From assembly GCF_030413175.1 (NCBI RefSeq), contig NZ_CP129212.1, positions 496,001-560,000 on the forward strand: a stretch of DNA of 64,000 bases, written 5' to 3'. The notes below the pieces were generated by a model that was not told the origin of the DNA, ran no database searches, and worked only from the letters and a program-made list of their open reading frames with translations. Of the stretch, positions 18,556 to 29,338 are shown piece after piece. This DNA comes from Bradyrhizobium roseum (GTDB taxonomy: Bacteria; Pseudomonadota; Alphaproteobacteria; Rhizobiales; Xanthobacteraceae). Numbering within the stretch: the first letter of the stretch is position 1; each line of letters starts with the position of its first letter. The position numbers and the translations under genes were made by a program.

Positions 18556-19902
18556 ATGAATATCAACACCTCGCCTGATCAAATCGTGCGAAGCACCGCG
18601 CAGGTGACGCCGGGCTACATGTCCGGCTTCAAGAACAGCTTTGAGACCGAGGCGCTGCCCGGCGCGTTGCCGATCGGGCGCAACTCGCCGCAGCGCTGCG
18701 CCTACGGGCTCTATGCCGAGCAGCTTTCCGGCTCGCCGTTCACCGCGCCGCGCGGCGCCAATGAGCGCTCCTGGCTCTATCGCATCCGTCCGTCGGTGAA
18801 GCATTCGGGGCGTTTTGCCAAGGTCGATGCCGGGCTCTGGCGCACCGCGCCGTGCCATGAGCAGGACATCATGGTCGAGCAATTGCGCTGGGACCCCGCG
18901 CCGATCCCGAAGCAGGACATGACCTTCCTGCAGGGCGTGCAGACCATGACCACCGCGGGCGATGCCAATACCCAGGCCGGCATGGCCGCGCATGTCTATC
19001 TCATCACCAGGTCGATGGTCGACCAGCATTTCTACAATGCCGACGGCGAGATGATGTTCGTGCTGCAACAGGGCAGTCTGCGCCTCGTCACTGAATTCGG
19101 GCGCATCGACGCCGAGCCCGGCGAGATTGTGGTGATCCCGCGTGGCGTGAAATTCCGCGTCGAAATTGCCGGCGGCCCCGCCCGTGGCTACCTCTGCGAA
19201 AACTACGGCGGCGCCTTCACGCTGCCCGAACGGGGCCCGATCGGCGCCAACTGCCTGGCCAATTCGCGCGACTTCCTGACGCCGGTCGCCAGCTATGAAG
19301 ATAAGGACACCCCGACCGAACTCTACGTGAAATGGGGCGGTGCGCTGTTCAAGACGACGCTGCCGCATTCGCCGATCGACGTGGTGGCGTGGCACGGCAA
19401 TTATGCGCCCTACAAATACGACCTGCGCACCTTCTCGCCGGTCGGCGCCATCGGCTTCGACCATCCCGATCCCTCGATCTTCACGGTGCTGACCTCGCCC
19501 TCGGAAACCGCCGGCACCGCGAATATCGATTTCGTCATCTTCCCGGAGCGTTGGATGGTCGGTGAAAACACCTTCCGTCCGCCCTGGTATCACATGAACA
19601 TCATGAGCGAGTTCATGGGCCTGATCTACGGCGTCTACGACGCCAAGCCGCAGGGCTTTGTCCCCGGCGGCATCTCGCTGCACAACATGATGCTGCCCCA
19701 CGGCCCCGACCGCGAAGCCTTCGATCACGCCAGCAATGGCGAGTTGAAGCCGGTGAAACTGACCGGGACGATGGCCTTCATGTTCGAGACGCGGTACCCG
19801 CAGCGGGTTACGGCGCACGCCGCGAAATCGGCGACGCTACAGGACGACTATGCGGACTGCTGGAAGGGGTTGGAGAAGCGTTTCGATCCCAACAAGCCGT
19901 GA
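18556..19902 (+). CDS. hmgA: Homogentisate 1,2-dioxygenase
   Basis: A 448-residue iron(II) dioxygenase that opens homogentisate to maleylacetoacetate. The family's N-terminal [19 protein letters not shown] and the iron-site region [18 protein letters not shown] (His and Glu ligands), followed by [12 protein letters not shown], are intact, and the length equals that of known enzymes. The AAGGAGG at 18543-18549 lies six bases before the chosen ATG at 18556; the ATG at 18550 abuts the ribosome site and is unlikely. It follows the MBL-fold gene directly and precedes fahA across a palindromic repeat. Confidence 0.95.
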   Translation: MNINTSPDQIVRSTAQVTPGYMSGFKNSFETEALPGALPIGRNSPQRCAYGLYAEQLSGSPFTAPRGANERSWLYRIRPSVKHSGRFAKVDAGLWRTAPCHEQDIMVEQLRWDPAPIPKQDMTFLQGVQTMTTAGDANTQAGMAAHVYLITRSMVDQHFYNADGEMMFVLQQGSLRLVTEFGRIDAEPGEIVVIPRGVKFRVEIAGGPARGYLCENYGGAFTLPERGPIGANCLANSRDFLTPVASYEDKDTPTELYVKWGGALFKTTLPHSPIDVVAWHGNYAPYKYDLRTFSPVGAIGFDHPDPSIFTVLTSPSETAGTANIDFVIFPERWMVGENTFRPPWYHMNIMSEFMGLIYGVYDAKPQGFVPGGISLHNMMLPHGPDREAFDHASNGELKPVKLTGTMAFMFETRYPQRVTAHAAKSATLQDDYADCWKGLEKRFDPNKP

Positions 19903-19907
19903 CGTTC

Positions 19908-20066
19908 CCACCCGCCCCTCGAGGGGGCGGGTCGTCACGCATCGCAGATGCGTGACGGGGTGGGGTGACGGTCTATCCACGTCTGACAGTGTATGCGTGG
20001 AGAGACTGTCACCCCACCTCGGTTCGCATTTCATGCGAACCGATCCTCCCCCTCCAGGGGAGGATG
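19908..20066. repeat. Compound palindromic repeat between hmgA and fahA
   Basis: Starts with ACCCGCCCCTCGAGGGGGCG-type hairpin, contains a nested hairpin around GTCACGCATC/GATGCGTGAC, an outer stem GGGGTGGGGTGAC / GTCACCCCACC, and ends with CCTCCCC / GGGGAGG. It shares its end and stem modules with the repeat at 25080-25281. It may stall or end transcription between hmgA and fahA. Confidence 0.7.
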
Positions 20067-20101
20067 AAGAACGGTCGCCTCAGCGATAGCAGAGAAACCC
20101 C

Positions 20102-21373
20102 ATGCCCCATCCCAACGATCCCAGCCTCCGCTCCTTCATCCCCGTCGCGCCCGATTCCGACTTCCCGATCCAGAACCTCCCTTTCGGCATCTTCTCCGCC
20201 AAAGACGGTCTCGCCCCGCGCGTCGGTGTCGCGATCGGCGACTATGTGCTCGATCTCTGGCACCTCGCGCAGGACTGCCGCTTCGACGTCGTCGAGCCCG
20301 GCGTGTTCGCAGCCTCCCAGCTCAATCCGTTCATGGCGCTGGGGCCGAAAGTCTGGTCGAACACGCGCGCCCGCATCAGCGAGCTGCTGCGGCACGATCA
20401 TCCGGAACTGCGCGACAACGACGAACTGCGCAAACGCGCGCTGGTGCCGATGGCTGATATCAAGCTGCACCTGCCGTTTGCCGTCGCCGGCTACACCGAT
20501 TTTTATTCCTCGAAGGAGCACGCCACCAATGTCGGCGTCATGTTCCGCGGCAAGGACAATGCCTTGCAGCCGAACTGGCTGCACATGCCGATCGGCTATA
20601 ATGGCCGCGCTTCCACCGTGGTCGTCAGCGGCACGGGGATCAAGCGTCCGCGCGGGCAGTTGAAGCCGCCGACCGCCGAGGTTCCGAGCTTCGGCCCGTG
20701 CAAGCGGCTCGATTTCGAACTCGAGATGGGCGTCGTGGTCGGCCAGGCTTCGGCGATGGGCGAGATGCTGACCGAGCAGCAGGCCGAAGACATGATCTTC
20801 GGCTTCGTCATCCTCAACGACTGGAGTGCGCGCGACATCCAGCAATGGGAATATGTGCCGCTCGGGCCGTTCCAGGCCAAGGCGTTCGGCACCTCGATCA
20901 GCCCGTGGGTGGTGACGCGCGAGGCGCTGGAGCCGTTTCGCCTGCACGGTCCCGCGCAGGAGCCAAAGCCGCTGCCCTATCTGCAGCAGGCGCAACCGAA
21001 CAATTATGACATGGCGCTCGAAGTCGGCCTCCGCGCCGCGCCGATGAACGAAGCCGCCACCATCTGCCGCACCAATTTCAAGTACATGTATTGGTCGTCG
21101 GTGCAGCAGCTCGTCCACCACGCTTCATCCGGCTGCGCCATGAATGTCGGCGATCTCTTAGGCTCCGGCACCATCTCGGGTCCGGAGAAAGACCAACGCG
21201 GCAGCCTGCTGGAGATCAGCTGGAACGGCACCGAGCCGGTCGAGCTCGCTCCCGGCGTCAAGCGCTCGTTCCTGGAGGACGGCGATTCGCTCGTGATGCG
21301 CGGCTGGTGCCAGGGCGACGGCTACCGTGTCGGTTTCGGCGAAGTCGAGGGGACGATTTTAGCGGCGGAGTAA
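20102..21373 (+). CDS. fahA: Fumarylacetoacetase
   Basis: A 423-residue metal-dependent C-C hydrolase that splits fumarylacetoacetate into fumarate and acetoacetate, the last step of the pathway. Metal and substrate residues are visible in YTDFYSSKEHATN, RLDFELEMG and LNDWSARDIQ, and the N-terminal domain of full-length FAH (about 1-120) is present, separating it from the shorter FAH-like decarboxylases. It lies in the same direction as hmgA but 199 bases away, with a compound palindrome in between, so co-transcription is uncertain. No maleylacetoacetate isomerase gene lies in the window. Confidence 0.95.
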   Translation: MPHPNDPSLRSFIPVAPDSDFPIQNLPFGIFSAKDGLAPRVGVAIGDYVLDLWHLAQDCRFDVVEPGVFAASQLNPFMALGPKVWSNTRARISELLRHDHPELRDNDELRKRALVPMADIKLHLPFAVAGYTDFYSSKEHATNVGVMFRGKDNALQPNWLHMPIGYNGRASTVVVSGTGIKRPRGQLKPPTAEVPSFGPCKRLDFELEMGVVVGQASAMGEMLTEQQAEDMIFGFVILNDWSARDIQQWEYVPLGPFQAKAFGTSISPWVVTREALEPFRLHGPAQEPKPLPYLQQAQPNNYDMALEVGLRAAPMNEAATICRTNFKYMYWSSVQQLVHHASSGCAMNVGDLLGSGTISGPEKDQRGSLLEISWNGTEPVELAPGVKRSFLEDGDSLVMRGWCQGDGYRVGFGEVEGTILAAE

Positions 21374-21383
21374 TTCTTTCTCC

Positions 21384-21500
21384 CCGTCATTGCCTGCGAC
21401 AAACGCGAAGGGCTTGTGCAAGGGAGCAAAGCGACGAAGCAATCCATCTCTCCACTCGCGCGGAAAGGTGGACTGCTTCGCTTCGCTCGCAACGACGCGG
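21384..21500. repeat. Palindromic intergenic repeat (GTCATTG/GAAGCAATCCA family)
   Basis: Imperfect inverted repeat between convergent fahA and the DUF1272 gene. The left part has CCCGTCATTGCCTGCG and GACGAAGCAATCCATC; the right part has GGACTGCTTCGCTTCGCTCG and CAACGACG. It is related to the repeat at 14964-15047. Confidence 0.6.
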
Positions 21501-21505
21501 ATGGG

Positions 21506-21817
21506 TCACCGCTCTTGCGGTGGAATATCCCGCAAGCGCGCAGAATGCGCCGCGACATCCTCCACGCTGTACTTCAAATGCACGCGCTTGTCCGACGGCA
21601 GCTGCTTCGTCACGCACACGCCGGGCCGCCGTTCGGTCGCGGGCCGGATCGGTCGCCGTTCAAACCCGCCGCCGCAGTTCGGGCAGACATTGTGCAGCTT
21701 GTTGTCGACGCAGTCCGCGCAGAACGTGCACTCGTAGGAACAGATCCGCGCGTCCACCGCATTCGGCGGCAGGTCCTTGTCGCAATACTCGCAGTTCGGC
21801 CGGAGTTGCAGCGCCAT
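21506..21817 (-). CDS. DUF1272 cysteine-rich zinc-ribbon-like protein
   Basis: A 103-residue protein with five CxxC-type cysteine pairs or near-pairs in its first half (CEYC, CSYECTFCADC, CPNCGG), which fits a zinc-binding domain of the DUF1272 family. The C-terminal third is basic and lacks a recognised motif. Function is unknown. It starts at ATG 21817, just after the AsnC-type regulator gene on the same strand, and ends near the repeat at 21384-21500. Confidence 0.8.
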   Translation of the reverse strand: MALQLRPNCEYCDKDLPPNAVDARICSYECTFCADCVDNKLHNVCPNCGGGFERRPIRPATERRPGVCVTKQLPSDKRVHLKYSVEDVAAHSARLRDIPPQER

Positions 21818-21900
21818 GGCGGTCTCTCGTGATGCGTTCGGTCCATCATCGCAAATCAAGCCGCAAATGCGAATGGCGGATTTCCCTCGAATTGCGCCAT

Positions 21901-22368
21901 TCAGCCCCTCAACGGCAGCTTCGCGCTCTCCTTCAGCCGGTCGAGCACGATCGACGACCGCACATGGGCGACGCTCTGGTGCGGCATCAGCACGTCGTTG
22001 ACGAGGCCGGAGAGATCCTTGAGGTCGCGCAGCACCACCTTCAGCACATAATCGGCATCGCCCGTCAGCGAGTACGCCTCCTGGATGTCGTCGACGCGGT
22101 TGACCAGCGCGCGGAATTTCTTGGCGTTGTCGGGCGAATGCGTCGCCAGCGTGATGTGGATGAAGGCGATCAGGTGGAAGCCGAGCGCCTCGCCGGCGAG
22201 GTCGGCGTGGTAGCCCGCGATCACCTTCTCCTCCTCCAGCCGCATGCGCCGCCGCGAGCATTGCGAGGCCGATAGCCCGATGAGGTCGGCCAGTTGCTGG
22301 TTGGTCAGCCGGCCGTCGTCCTGCAGCGCGGCGAGCATCTTGAGGTCGAAGGCGTCTACCGGGATCAT
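21901..22368 (-). CDS. Lrp/AsnC family transcriptional regulator
   Basis: A 155-residue regulator with an N-terminal helix-turn-helix (LTNQQLADLIGLSASQCSRR) and a C-terminal RAM/AsnC ligand domain (LTGDADYVLKVVL). It is divergent from hppD across about 120 bases, the classic arrangement for control of tyrosine breakdown by an amino-acid-responsive regulator. The ligand is likely an aromatic amino acid or its keto acid (inference). I chose the ATG at 22368 (MIPVDAFDLKML); a GTG at 22392 would add eight residues. Confidence 0.85.
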   Translation of the reverse strand: MIPVDAFDLKMLAALQDDGRLTNQQLADLIGLSASQCSRRRMRLEEEKVIAGYHADLAGEALGFHLIAFIHITLATHSPDNAKKFRALVNRVDDIQEAYSLTGDADYVLKVVLRDLKDLSGLVNDVLMPHQSVAHVRSSIVLDRLKESAKLPLRG

Positions 22369-22459
22369 GCGTAAAACACCGTTTCTGTGCACGAAGCATG
22401 CATCACTTTAGCCTAAGGGGAGCCAATTTGCATACATCTTGCGGCGAATTCGACCGATA

Positions 22460-22473
22460 TTGATCCAGATCAA
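22460..22473. promoter_or_regulatory. FNR/FixK-type box upstream of hppD
   Basis: TTGATCCAGATCAA is a perfect match to TTGAT-N4-ATCAA, the FNR/FixK anaerobox, and is part of a seven-base-arm palindrome (22459-22474). It ends 18 bases before the hppD start codon, which would place it over or past the transcription start and so favour repression rather than activation. An Lrp-type site cannot be excluded. Confidence 0.45.
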
Positions 22474-22491
22474 TTTTCGGGAGTTTCGCCC

Positions 22492-23610
22492 ATGGGTCCT
22501 TTTCCGCACGATGCGCCAGCCGCCACCATCAGCGCCGACAACCCGATGGGCACCGATGGCTTTGAGTTCGTCGAATACGCGCACCCCAAGCCCGAAGAAC
22601 TGCACGCGCTGTTCAGGCTGATGGGTTATTCAGCGGTGGCCCGCCACAAGGCCGGGAAGATCACCGTCTATCGCCAGGGCGATATCAATTATCTCGTCAA
22701 CGAAGAACCGGGCACCCATGGCCACGGCTTCGTCGCTGCGCACGGCCCCTGCGCGCCGTCGATGGCGTTCCGCGTGGTCGACGCGAAGCAAGCGTATGAG
22801 CGGGCGCTCTCGCTCGGTGCGGAGCCGGCAGATGCTTCTTCGGCGCAGAAGACCCTCGACGTTCCCGCCATCAAGGGCATCGGCGGCAGCCTGCTGTATT
22901 TCGTCGACCGCTACGGCGCAAAAGGCTCGGCCTATGATGCCGAATTCGAATGGCTCGGCGCGAGAGACCCTCGGCCGGCAGGGGCGGGGCTCTATTACAT
23001 CGATCACCTCACCCACAACGTCCATCGCGGCCGCATGGATGTGTGGACCGGCTTCTACGAAAGACTGTTCAACTTCCGCCAGATCCGCTTCTTCGACATC
23101 GAGGGCCGCGCGTCCGGCCTGTTCTCCCGCGCGCTGACCAGTCCGGACGGCAAGATCCGGATTCCGATCAACGAGGATGCCGGAGACTCCGGCCAGATCG
23201 AGGAATATCTCAACACCTATCGCGGCGAGGGCATCCAGCACATCGCCTGTGGCGCGCGGGATATCTACCGCACGGTCGAGAGCCTGCGCGAGGCAGGTCT
23301 GCCGTTCATGCCGTCTCCGCCGGAAACCTATTTCGAAAAGATCGACGCGCGCCTGCCGCGGCATGGCGAGGACGTTGCCCGCCTGCGGCGCGACGGCATT
23401 CTCATTGACGGCGAGGGCGTCGTCGACGGCGGCCAGACCAAGGTGCTGTTACAGATTTTCTCGGCCAACGCGATCGGGCCGATCTTCTTCGAATTCATCC
23501 AGCGCAAGGGCGACGACGGGTTCGGCGAGGGCAATTTCAAGGCGCTGTTCGAATCGATCGAGGAGGACCAGATTCGTCGCGGCGTGCTGAAAGTGGGGAA
23601 CGCGGCCTGA
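22492..23610 (+). CDS. hppD: 4-hydroxyphenylpyruvate dioxygenase
   Basis: A 372-residue Fe(II) dioxygenase that turns 4-hydroxyphenylpyruvate into homogentisate. The two-domain vicinal oxygen chelate layout is clear. Iron ligand regions are visible in YYIDHLTHNVHRGRMD, EGIQHIACGARD and IFFEFIQRKGDDGFGEGNF, the last being the diagnostic C-terminal segment. GGGAG lies ten bases before the start. It stands opposite an AsnC-type regulator, with an FNR/FixK-like box just upstream. It supplies the substrate for hmgA at 18556-19902. Confidence 0.95.
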   Translation: MGPFPHDAPAATISADNPMGTDGFEFVEYAHPKPEELHALFRLMGYSAVARHKAGKITVYRQGDINYLVNEEPGTHGHGFVAAHGPCAPSMAFRVVDAKQAYERALSLGAEPADASSAQKTLDVPAIKGIGGSLLYFVDRYGAKGSAYDAEFEWLGARDPRPAGAGLYYIDHLTHNVHRGRMDVWTGFYERLFNFRQIRFFDIEGRASGLFSRALTSPDGKIRIPINEDAGDSGQIEEYLNTYRGEGIQHIACGARDIYRTVESLREAGLPFMPSPPETYFEKIDARLPRHGEDVARLRRDGILIDGEGVVDGGQTKVLLQIFSANAIGPIFFEFIQRKGDDGFGEGNFKALFESIEEDQIRRGVLKVGNAA

Positions 23611-23655
23611 GTAGCAACTCGCGTTAGCCACGACCTGCCGCCACACCACCGGTGT

Positions 23656-23815
23656 CGTCCCGGACAAGCGCAAGCGCAGATCCGGGACCCATGCATACCG
23701 CGGGCTCTATCGATCGAGATCGACAGGACTACAAACGCAGGATCGCTGCTACACAATTCGCCGTGCCATGGGTCCCGGATCAGCGCTCCGCTTCGCTGCG
23801 CTTGTCCGGGATGAC
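23656..23815. repeat. Palindromic intergenic repeat (CGTCCCGGACAAGCG family)
   Basis: Left arm CGTCCCGGACAAGCG plus AGATCCGGGACCCATG, right arm CATGGGTCCCGGATC plus GCGCTTGTCCGGGATGAC, around a roughly 70-base centre. It lies between the convergent ends of hppD and the CoA transferase gene. Confidence 0.75.
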
Positions 23816-23846
23816 GGCGGAGTGTGTGGTGCAGTGTACTGTTATC

Positions 23847-24953
23847 TTAACGCTTCCACGCCGCCGTCACATCCCCGATCGTCGCCACCTCCGGCTCCCG
23901 GATCGCCGACGGCGTCCGCGAGAACCGCGGCGCGGGCGCCGGCTGCGTCACGCCATGACGCTCGACGAACACGTTTCGTGCGGCCATGTGCGGATGCTTC
24001 GGCGCCTCCGCCATGGTCAGAATCGGGGCGAAGCAGATGTCGGTGCCTTCCATGATCTTGCACCAGTCTTCGCGGCTCTTGCTCTTGAACACTTTCGTCA
24101 GCTTTTCCTTCAAGCCCGGCCACGCCTTGCGGTCCATCTGCGCGTCGAAATCGGCATCGGTGAGATCGGCGTGCTTGCGCAGCAGCGCGTAGAACTGCGG
24201 CTCGATCGAACCGATCGAAATGAAGTTGCCGCAGGAGCATTCATAGACGCCGTAGAAATGGGCGCCGCCGTCGAGAAAGTTCTGGTCGCGGCCCTCGGTC
24301 CAGCGCCCGCTGGCGCGCATGTCGAAGAACATCGACATCAGCGAGGCCGCGCCGTCGCACATCGCGGTGTCGACCACCTGGCCCTTGCCGGACTTCGAGG
24401 CTTCCAGCATCGCGGCGAGTACGCCGACCACGAGATAGAGCGCGCCGCCGCCGAAATCGCCGACCAGATTGAGCGGCGGCACCGGCTTTTCCTTGGTGCC
24501 GATCGCGGCGAGTGCACCCGTGATCGAGATGTAGTTGATGTCATGGCCGGCGGCGTTCGCCAGTGGGCCTTCCTGGCCCCAGCCCGTCATGCGGCCATAG
24601 ACCAGCTTCGGATTGCGCGCGAGCACGACATCAGGGCCGAGGCCGAGGCGCTCCATCACGCCCGGGCGAAAACCTTCGATCAGCGCATCCGCACCGGCGA
24701 GCAGGTCGAGCACCTGCGCGATCGCGGCCTTGTCCTTCAGATCGAGTTCGATCACCTTGCGCCCGCGCACCGCCACCGCCTTCAGATTCTTGCCGGCGCC
24801 GACACGGTCAAGCGTGATGACCTCGGCGCCCATGTCCGCCAGCAGCATGCAGGCGAACGGGCCCGGGCCGATGCCCGCGAATTCGACGATGCGGAAACCG
24901 GCGAGCGGGCCGGAGGCGCGGGTGGCGGATTGGGCGGCTGGTTTGTCGAGCAC
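23847..24953 (-). CDS. CaiB/BaiF CoA transferase family, alpha-methylacyl-CoA racemase-like
   Basis: A 368-residue enzyme that probably epimerises 2-methylacyl-CoA esters. The N-terminal GPLAGFRIVEFAGIGPGPF is typical of the family. Residues matching the racemase catalytic His and Asp are visible in NAAGHDINY and NLVGDFGGGALY, which favours racemase over transferase. I chose the GTG at 24953 (VLDKPAAQ), with TGGGAG upstream; an open frame extends 33 codons further without family similarity. It is downstream of the cox-type genes on the same strand, separated by a long palindrome. Confidence 0.85.
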   Translation of the reverse strand: MLDKPAAQSATRASGPLAGFRIVEFAGIGPGPFACMLLADMGAEVITLDRVGAGKNLKAVAVRGRKVIELDLKDKAAIAQVLDLLAGADALIEGFRPGVMERLGLGPDVVLARNPKLVYGRMTGWGQEGPLANAAGHDINYISITGALAAIGTKEKPVPPLNLVGDFGGGALYLVVGVLAAMLEASKSGKGQVVDTAMCDGAASLMSMFFDMRASGRWTEGRDQNFLDGGAHFYGVYECSCGNFISIGSIEPQFYALLRKHADLTDADFDAQMDRKAWPGLKEKLTKVFKSKSREDWCKIMEGTDICFAPILTMAEAPKHPHMAARNVFVERHGVTQPAPAPRFSRTPSAIREPEVATIGDVTAAWKR

Positions 24954-25079
24954 TTGTTTTTTCTCCCAGGCAAAAATCTTAGTTAGTTGATTAGCTAAAT
25001 TCTCCCGCCGAAGCGAGGCCATAGCAAGCTTCTTTGCGGAGAATCGGACCAAAATGCGAAAGCGGCGCGCTTGTGTCTT

Positions 25080-25281
25080 ACCCGCCCCTCGAGGGGGCGG
25101 GTCGGCTCACATGGAGCGCAGCGCAATGTGAGACGGGGTGGGGTGACAGACTATCCGCGCATTCTGTGCTGGATGGGGAAAGATCGTCACTCCAGCCAAA
25201 AGAGCATGCGCGGATAGTCTGTCACCCCACCCCGCCACGCATCTTGCGATGCGCGTCGACCCGCCCCCTCGAGGGGCGGGT
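25080..25281. repeat. About 200-base compound palindrome
   Basis: Both ends are copies of the same hairpin (ACCCGCCCCTCGAGGGGGCG type), inside which lie GGGGTGGGGTGACAGACTAT and its complement ATAGTCTGTCACCCCACCCC. The whole element can fold into a cruciform. It shares modules with the element at 19908-20066. It fills most of the gap between the coxM-like gene and the racemase-like gene. Near the racemase start, 24980-24998, is an AT-rich stretch containing TTAGCTAA. Confidence 0.8.
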
Positions 25282-25306
25282 GAAACGAGAGCGAGACGTC
25301 GCGTCC

Positions 25307-26107
25307 TTAACCCGCGGCCTCCACCGCACGCTGCGCCATCACCTTCACCAGATTGGCGCGATAGTCCGACGTGCCGTGGATGTCGCTCATCAGGCCGCTG
25401 TCGGGAATTTTGACGCTGTCGATCGCCGCTGCCGACCAGTTGGCCTTCAGCGCCGCCTCGATCGCCGTCACCCGCATCACGCCGTCCTGCGAGGCTCCGG
25501 TGGCGGCGACGCGCACATCGCCCGCCTTTGTCTTGGTGACGAACACGCCGGTCAGCGCGAACCGCGAGGCGGGGTGGCGAAACTTGGCGTAGCCCGCCTT
25601 GGCCGGGATCGGGAACGACACCGCCGTGATGATCTCGCCGTCTTCCAGCGCCGTGGTGAACAGGCCCTTGAAGAAATCATCCGCCGAGATCGAACGCTTG
25701 TTGGTCTTCACGGTGGCCCCGAGCGACACCAGCGCGGCGGGGAAATCCGCGGCCGGATCGTTATTGGCGATCGAGCCGCCGATGGTGCCGCGATAGCGCA
25801 CGGCGGGATCGCCGAGCACCGAGGTGAGATAGGCAATCGCCGGGATCGACTTCTTCACGTCGGCGCTCTGCATGATGTCGAAATAGGTCGTGGCCGCCTT
25901 GATCGTCAACGTGTCGCCCGAGGCTTCAATGCCGACCAGTTCCTTGATCTTGCCGAGATCGATCACGTCTGTCGGCGCGGCCAGCCGCTGCTTCATGACG
26001 GGGATCAGGGTATGGCCGCCCGCGAGATATTTTGCGTCCGAACCCTTGCCGAACATCGCGACGGCTTCGTCGACCGAGGAGGGGCGGTGATAGATTGTCT
26101 GATACAT
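25307..26107 (-). CDS. FAD-binding medium subunit of a molybdenum hydroxylase (CoxM-like)
   Basis: A 266-residue flavoprotein subunit. The FAD-binding motifs YLAGGHTLIPVMK and RGTIGGSIANNDPAAD are the two signatures of the CO dehydrogenase/xanthine dehydrogenase medium subunit. It is the third gene of an S-L-M operon, 14 bases after the large subunit. It passes electrons from the iron-sulfur subunit to quinone or another acceptor. Confidence 0.92.
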   Translation of the reverse strand: MYQTIYHRPSSVDEAVAMFGKGSDAKYLAGGHTLIPVMKQRLAAPTDVIDLGKIKELVGIEASGDTLTIKAATTYFDIMQSADVKKSIPAIAYLTSVLGDPAVRYRGTIGGSIANNDPAADFPAALVSLGATVKTNKRSISADDFFKGLFTTALEDGEIITAVSFPIPAKAGYAKFRHPASRFALTGVFVTKTKAGDVRVAATGASQDGVMRVTAIEAALKANWSAAAIDSVKIPDSGLMSDIHGTSDYRANLVKVMAQRAVEAAG

Positions 26108-26121
26108 GATGTGTGCTCCTC

Positions 26122-28461
<2,340 letters not shown>

Positions 28462-28545
28462 GTCCTGTCCTCCCGACCGGAGTTATTGTTTCCGCGATTT
28501 CGTTTCGAAACGCGGCCTTGTGTTGGGTTAAACGGCAGTCTGCGG

Positions 28546-29031
<486 letters not shown>

Positions 29032-29338
29032 GTGTAGTACCTCCCCGATGTTTTGTAATTATTCCAATTAGAAACACCGGCGCCGGAACTTGCAACTAGG
29101 ATTTTGGTCGTCCTTGTCTTCGTGAAGTCATCAATGGCGTGCTGCGACTCGCGATGCGGCTTCCTTACCCCCTCCGCCTGTGCACCTTGTCCCCGGCCTG
29201 CACCTCCAGGAAGGGCGGCAGCCTCTTTGCCGCTTTTGCCCGTATTTACGTACCCTTATCCATTCTGCCTTAAGTTTGCGCATCGCGTTGGGGTGGGGCC
29301 TCGATGCCTGTTTTTCGTAAACGAAAGCGGGGGGACAC
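29032..29338. other. Divergent intergenic region, cox-type operon / chemoreceptor
   Basis: A 307-base gap. It holds the promoters of both flanking units. An AT-rich stretch at about 29050-29075 is the likeliest core promoter for the cox-type operon. I see no coding region or clear regulator site. Confidence 0.4.
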
